NCBI RefSeq assembly: GCF_018919065.1
Contig: NZ_JAHLQG010000057.1
Location: forward strand, 1 to 64,000
Direction of reading: 5' to 3'
DNA: 64,000 nt
DNA from: Blautia sp. MSJ-9
GTDB taxonomy: Bacteria > Bacillota > Clostridia > Lachnospirales > Lachnospiraceae
The notes under the pieces are model-generated. The model was not told the origin of the DNA. It ran no database searches and was given only the letters and a program-made list of their open reading frames with translations. Below, piece after piece: positions 60,263 to 64,000 of the stretch (its first letter is position 1; each line of letters opens with the position of its first letter). Made by a program: the position numbers and the translations under genes.

Positions 60263-60303
60263 AAAAATGCCGCCATAGTTTTTACCTACAGCAGCATTTT
60301 ATC
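60263..60303 (-). terminator. Terminator of the xylulokinase gene
   Basis: AAAATGCTGC and GCGGCATTTTT arms pair on the minus strand (one mismatch) with a T-rich exit. Confidence 0.65.
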
Positions 60304-60359
60304 TTCATTTCTGAATTCACTTTTTGTTTCTATATGTAATACGCAAAATCCGCCGGATT

Positions 60360-61817
60360 TTAGAACAGTGACTTCATGGCCGGATACAGAGTTCTGAACT
60401 TCTGATATCTTTCTTCATATTTAGCTACCAGTTCCGGATCTGGTTCTACTGTATCTACAACTTTGGCAAATTTCTTACCTATCGTTTCTACGTCCGGGTA
60501 AGCGCCGCAGCCTACTGCTGCAAGCATAGCACCACCCATGGATGGTCCTTCTTCGTTTTCCAGAACGTCAACTTTCAGGTTCATAACATTTGCAATGATC
60601 TTTTTCCACAGTGGACTCTTAGCTCCGCCACCGCAGATCTTGGTTCTTTCGATCTTGATTCCAAGGCTTCTTGCAACCTCCAGAGAATCACGAAGTCCAA
60701 ACGCAACACCTTCCAGAACAGCCTGGGTCATGTCAGCTCTTGTACTGTCCATGGACATTCCGAAGAATACACCTCTTGCATCAGGATTGTTGTGCGGAGA
60801 ACGCTCTCCCATCAGATATGGAAGGAAAAATACATTGTTCTCACCGAGTTTCTGGATTGGAGCCTGCTCTGCGTTAAAATCTTTTGTCTGAAGGATTTCT
60901 TCTGCCCACCATTTGTTACAGGAAGCTGCGCTGAGCATACATCCCATCAGATGATAACTTCCATCTGCATGGCAAAAAGAATGCAGTGCGTTATTTTCAT
61001 CTACGCCGAAATTTTTGCTGGAAATAAATACAGTTCCGGATGTTCCAAGAGAAATATTGCACTGTCCGTCACCAACTGTACCTGTTCCTACAGCAGCTGC
61101 TGCATTGTCGCCTGCACCTGCAACAACCTTTACATTTTCACTGAATCCAAGTTCTTTTGCGATCTCCGGTTTCAGAGTTCCTACTACTTCCCAGCTCTCA
61201 TACAGTTTCGGAAGCTGTTCTTCTGTAATTTTGCAGATATCCAACATTTCTTTTGACCAGCAGCGGTTCTTTACATCAAGAAGAAGCATACCGGAAGCAT
61301 CGGAAACATCTGTGCAGAAGGAGCCAGACAGACGATATGCCAGATAATCTTTTGGCAACATGATCTTTACTACTTTCTTAAAATTCTCCGGTTCATTTTT
61401 CTGCATCCAGAGGATCTTTGGTGCTGTGAAGCCTGCGAAAGCGATATTTGCTGTGTACTCAGAAAGTTTCTCTTTTCCGATCACTGTATTCAGATATTCT
61501 GTCTCTTCACCTGTACGTCCGTCATTCCAGAGGATTGCAGGACGGATTACGTTATCATCTTTATCAAGAGTAACAAGACCATGCATCTGTCCACCGAAAC
61601 CAATTCCGGCTACCTGACTTCTGTCGATATCCTTTGTCAGTTCTTTCATACCTTCCATGCTCTGTGCAAACCAGTCTTCCGGTTTCTGCTCAGACCAGCC
61701 TGGATGAGGGAAAAATAATGGATATTCTCTGGATACGATGTTGCAGATTTTTCCTGATTCTTCCATAAGAAGAAGTTTTACAGCGGAAGTACCAAGGTCA
61801 ATACCAATATAATACAT
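60360..61817 (-). CDS. xylB: Xylulokinase
   Basis: The 485-residue FGGY kinase phosphorylates D-xylulose. IGIDLGTSAVKLLLMEESG at the N terminus, GIGFGGQMHGLVTLD near residue 72, AILWNDGRTGEETEYLN near 94 and VVAGAGDNAAAAVGTGTVG near 232 match XylB. GERSPHNNPDARGVFFG and KICGGGAKSPLWKKIIANVM follow near 340 and 395. It follows an isomerase gene in the same direction after 273 bases containing a hairpin (61975-62002), consistent with a pentose operon. Confidence 0.93.
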   Translation of the reverse strand: MYYIGIDLGTSAVKLLLMEESGKICNIVSREYPLFFPHPGWSEQKPEDWFAQSMEGMKELTKDIDRSQVAGIGFGGQMHGLVTLDKDDNVIRPAILWNDGRTGEETEYLNTVIGKEKLSEYTANIAFAGFTAPKILWMQKNEPENFKKVVKIMLPKDYLAYRLSGSFCTDVSDASGMLLLDVKNRCWSKEMLDICKITEEQLPKLYESWEVVGTLKPEIAKELGFSENVKVVAGAGDNAAAAVGTGTVGDGQCNISLGTSGTVFISSKNFGVDENNALHSFCHADGSYHLMGCMLSAASCNKWWAEEILQTKDFNAEQAPIQKLGENNVFFLPYLMGERSPHNNPDARGVFFGMSMDSTRADMTQAVLEGVAFGLRDSLEVARSLGIKIERTKICGGGAKSPLWKKIIANVMNLKVDVLENEEGPSMGGAMLAAVGCGAYPDVETIGKKFAKVVDTVEPDPELVAKYEERYQKFRTLYPAMKSLF

Positions 61818-61974
61818 AGTTCTCTCCTTTTCTCTTTATGCGGCTGTACATTTCATTTTCAGTAAGCAGCCTGATTCATTACTGTGCAAACCAATTCCAA
61901 AATATATTTATTGTACAAAGATTATTCTCTGTAAATTTTTACTGACTTAATTTCTCATATTCTTCTAATCTAAT

Positions 61975-62002
61975 ACATCCCAGGGCAAAACCCCGGGATG
62001 CT
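61975..62002 (-). promoter_or_regulatory. Intercistronic hairpin between isomerase and xylB
   Basis: ACATCCCAGGGC and CCCCGGGATGC pair around a small AT loop. No T-run follows on the minus strand, so it is more likely a stability or partial-termination element than a full terminator. Confidence 0.55.
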
Positions 62003-62090
62003 TTATGAATAATCGTGTCAGTCTGTTTATTCTTTATTCGGATTCAGCTATATCCCGTGGATATCTGCACTCCGTTTTGTTAATTTCTGA

Positions 62091-63572
62091 TTAGCCCCAA
62101 GGATTTTCTGTTGGGTATCTTACGCCTGCCGGCTGGTTGTAACCGATCTTATTTACATCGATTCCAAGTAATTTAAGTACTTCATAGAAGAGTTTTCCAT
62201 AATGTCCGAACATAACAGCTCCGTGATGCGGATAGTTGCCTTCGATCAGAACATGACGGTAGAATCTTCCCATTTCTTTGATTGCAAAGATACCGATACC
62301 ACCGAATGATCTTGTAGGTACATCCAGGATTTCACCCTCTGCAGCATAGGATACCAGTTCACCCTGAGAGTTGCACTGTAAACGATAGAATGTGATATCA
62401 GAAGCAGCGATATCGCCTTCAAGAGTTCCTCTTGTGAAGTCTGGTTCAGATCCTGCAGGCTCAAGAAGTCTGTGCTGGATCAGCTGATATTTAACAGCTC
62501 TGGACTCGCACATCTTGCACTCCGGAGTATTTCCACAATGGAATCCCATGAATGTGTCTGTAAGTTTATAGTCATATTTTCCTTTGATATCTTCATCATA
62601 GATATACTGTGGAACAGAGTTATTAATATCAAGTAATGTAACTGCATCATTGGAAATGCAAAGTCCGATATATTCGCTGAGTGCTCCGTAGATATCAACC
62701 TCACAAGCTACCGGAATTCCTCTTGATCCAAGACGGCTGTTTACATAGCAAGGTTCAAATCCAAACTGTGACGGGAATGCAGGCCAGCATTTATCAGCAA
62801 ATGCAACATATTTTCTTGCTCCCTTATGAGCTTCTGCCCAGTCAAGAAGAGTAAGCTCGAACTGTGCCATTTTAACATTAAGGTCAGCATAATATTTTCC
62901 TTCGCCCATCTCTTTTGCCATATCTGCACATACTTCCGGGATACGAGGATCGTTTTCATGCTCTTTAAACGCAACAAGAAGGTCAAGCTCTGAGTTCTCT
63001 TCAATTTCAACACCCAGTTCATAAAGTCCCTTAATCGGTGCATTACATGCAAAGAAGTCCTGAGGACGTGGTCCAAAAGTAATGATCTTCAGGTTACGAA
63101 CACCGATAACTGCACGTGCGATCGGTACGAAGTCAGCAATCATTTTGGAAATATCTGTAGCTGTTCCAACCGGATATTCCGGGATATATGCTTCAAGATG
63201 ACGCATTTTCAGGTTGTATGAGCAGTTAAGCATACCACAGTAAGCATCACCTCTGCCATTGATCATGTCGCCGTCGCCTTCTGCTGCAGCTACATACATG
63301 CACGGTCCGTCAAATCTTTCTGCAATAAGTGTTTCCGGAGTTTCCGGTCCGAAGTTTCCAAGGAAAACAACCAGTGCATTACACTCTGCTTTGTTTACAT
63401 CCTCAAGAGCCTTTTCCATATCTTTTTCATTCTCAACAGTTACCGGACATTCATAAAGTTCACCCTGGTAAGCTGCTTTGATCGCTGCACGTCTCTTTTC
63501 AGAAAGCTGAATCGGGAAACAGTCACGGCTTACTGCGATTAATCCAAGTTTTACTACTGGTATATTGTTCAT
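62091..63572 (-). CDS. L-fucose/L-arabinose isomerase family protein
   Basis: The 493-residue protein resembles the fucose/arabinose isomerase superfamily: VKLGLIAVSRDCFPIQLSEK at the start, ALVVFLGNFGPETPETLIAE near residue 66, AEGDGDMINGRGDAYCGML near 96, FADKCWPAFPSQFGFEPCYV near 259 and PVACEVDIYGALSEYIGL near 286. HHGAVMFGHYGKLFYEVLK near 447 includes candidate metal ligands. It precedes xylulokinase, so it probably isomerises an aldopentose to xylulose or ribulose. The actual sugar is not deducible. GGAGGAATGAT lies before the ATG. Confidence 0.85.
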   Translation of the reverse strand: MNNIPVVKLGLIAVSRDCFPIQLSEKRRAAIKAAYQGELYECPVTVENEKDMEKALEDVNKAECNALVVFLGNFGPETPETLIAERFDGPCMYVAAAEGDGDMINGRGDAYCGMLNCSYNLKMRHLEAYIPEYPVGTATDISKMIADFVPIARAVIGVRNLKIITFGPRPQDFFACNAPIKGLYELGVEIEENSELDLLVAFKEHENDPRIPEVCADMAKEMGEGKYYADLNVKMAQFELTLLDWAEAHKGARKYVAFADKCWPAFPSQFGFEPCYVNSRLGSRGIPVACEVDIYGALSEYIGLCISNDAVTLLDINNSVPQYIYDEDIKGKYDYKLTDTFMGFHCGNTPECKMCESRAVKYQLIQHRLLEPAGSEPDFTRGTLEGDIAASDITFYRLQCNSQGELVSYAAEGEILDVPTRSFGGIGIFAIKEMGRFYRHVLIEGNYPHHGAVMFGHYGKLFYEVLKLLGIDVNKIGYNQPAGVRYPTENPWG

Positions 63573-63723
63573 AGTATCATTCCTCCATATTTTATATTCT
63601 TTTCTATTTTTATTATTTTGTCATTTCACTTTCATTTACAGCGGTCTTAAAATATCCCTCATATGCAGATATCACATTCTCAAATATTCAGGATTTACTG
63701 CATCAGACAGATAAACGCACCCA

Positions 63724-63775
63724 CATTCGCTATCTGCTTATCTTCAAATAACTGCTCTGCAGTTTATCAGAAAGA
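63724..63775. repeat. Fragment of the dispersed repeat
   Basis: CTTCAAATAACTGCTCTGCA and the following GTTTATCAGAAAGAG match the left-middle part of the copy at 5100-5275. Confidence 0.5.
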
Positions 63776-63783
63776 GCCCGCGA

Positions 63784-64000
63784 TCAGTCAATCGTAATAT
63801 TCTCTCCGCGAAGTCCGTTTACTGCACCTTCGATCGCTGCATCCTCATGTGCAATGAGCCATTTATTCTTTGCTGTCAGCAGGCTGTCCTCGCCAGTTTT
63901 TGCTGTTTCAAATGTAAGCTCTGTGTTTGTTCCTGCCGGAAGTACGACTACACACTGGAATCCGCCATCCTGTACATTGCATGGTGCATAATGAAGTGTT
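63784..64000 (-). CDS. 3' end of an unidentified gene (C-terminal 72 codons)
   Basis: A minus-strand frame is open from the window edge to TGA at 63784-63786. It ends with NKWLIAHEDAAIEGAVNGLR, then GENITID. Codon use looks like the neighbouring genes and the stretch contains FQCVVVLPAGTNTELTF, so it is a real coding end. It lies upstream of the isomerase in the same direction and may belong to the same pentose locus. No family is recognised. Confidence 0.7.
   Translation of the reverse strand, partial: TLHYAPCNVQDGGFQCVVVLPAGTNTELTFETAKTGEDSLLTAKNKWLIAHEDAAIEGAVNGLRGENITID

Overview
The window looks like a chromosomal segment of a gut Lachnospiraceae (Clostridia), probably Blautia or a close relative. 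This is inferred from protein styles: low-to-moderate GC, strong AGGAGG-type ribosome sites, U-tailed hairpin terminators, riboswitch-controlled purine genes, tRNA genes without encoded CCA, AraR-type arabinose control and class B sortase. No rRNA gene was seen and no species call is possible from sequence reading alone.

Layout. (1) 1-20 kb is largely purine and nucleoside salvage. A guanine riboswitch precedes guanine deaminase, followed by a guanine/hypoxanthine-type permease. Then come a DMT exporter, a DtxR-type regulator, an amidohydrolase-deoD pair, a PfkB kinase, and a five-gene operon (ADP-ribosylglycohydrolase family, BMP binding protein, ATPase, two permeases) for nucleoside uptake. 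A YdcZ-type transporter pair, uridine phosphorylase and a flavodoxin-fold reductase close the region. (2) 20-26.6 kb is housekeeping: a truncated sigma-like protein, seven tRNA genes behind a consensus promoter, a 53-bp periodic AT-rich repeat array, two YfcE-like phosphodiesterases, an ITPase, an RNA methyltransferase and a rhodanese. (3) 26,769-46,265 is an integrated mobile element of about 19.5 kb, bounded by a 39-bp direct repeat that runs into a terminator hairpin. It carries a tyrosine integrase, a candidate excisionase, an ATPase, an ImmA-like protease with a C-terminal HTH, a serine recombinase, an Rpn-type nuclease, RecT, a YqaJ exonuclease, DUF932 and DUF5688-like proteins and a possible replication initiator. 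Its cargo is a three-gene RiPP locus: a 60-residue peptide with nine cysteines and two radical SAM enzymes. (4) 46.6-64 kb holds L-arabinose isomerase, an FGGY kinase and AraR, a class B sortase with its large DUF11-repeat surface protein, a DUF1700-like protein, a ZTP riboswitch with formate-tetrahydrofolate ligase, xylulokinase, an L-fucose/L-arabinose isomerase family protein, and the 3' end of a further gene.

The parts fit together as follows. Guanine and nucleosides are imported, phosphorolysed and deaminated, with guanine and ZTP sensed by RNA. Pentoses released from nucleosides or plant polysaccharides can enter through the arabinose/xylulose genes. The strongest candidate for an undescribed system is the Cys-rich peptide with two radical SAM enzymes on the mobile element (41.9-44.35 kb). 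The peptide carries C-x-P-(D/E) repeats, an intrinsic terminator separates it from its maturases, and there is no visible exporter or protease. Several unexplained noncoding structures are also recorded: a 203-bp near-perfect palindrome, the 53-bp array, a three-way-junction element before the permease, and dispersed hairpin repeats.
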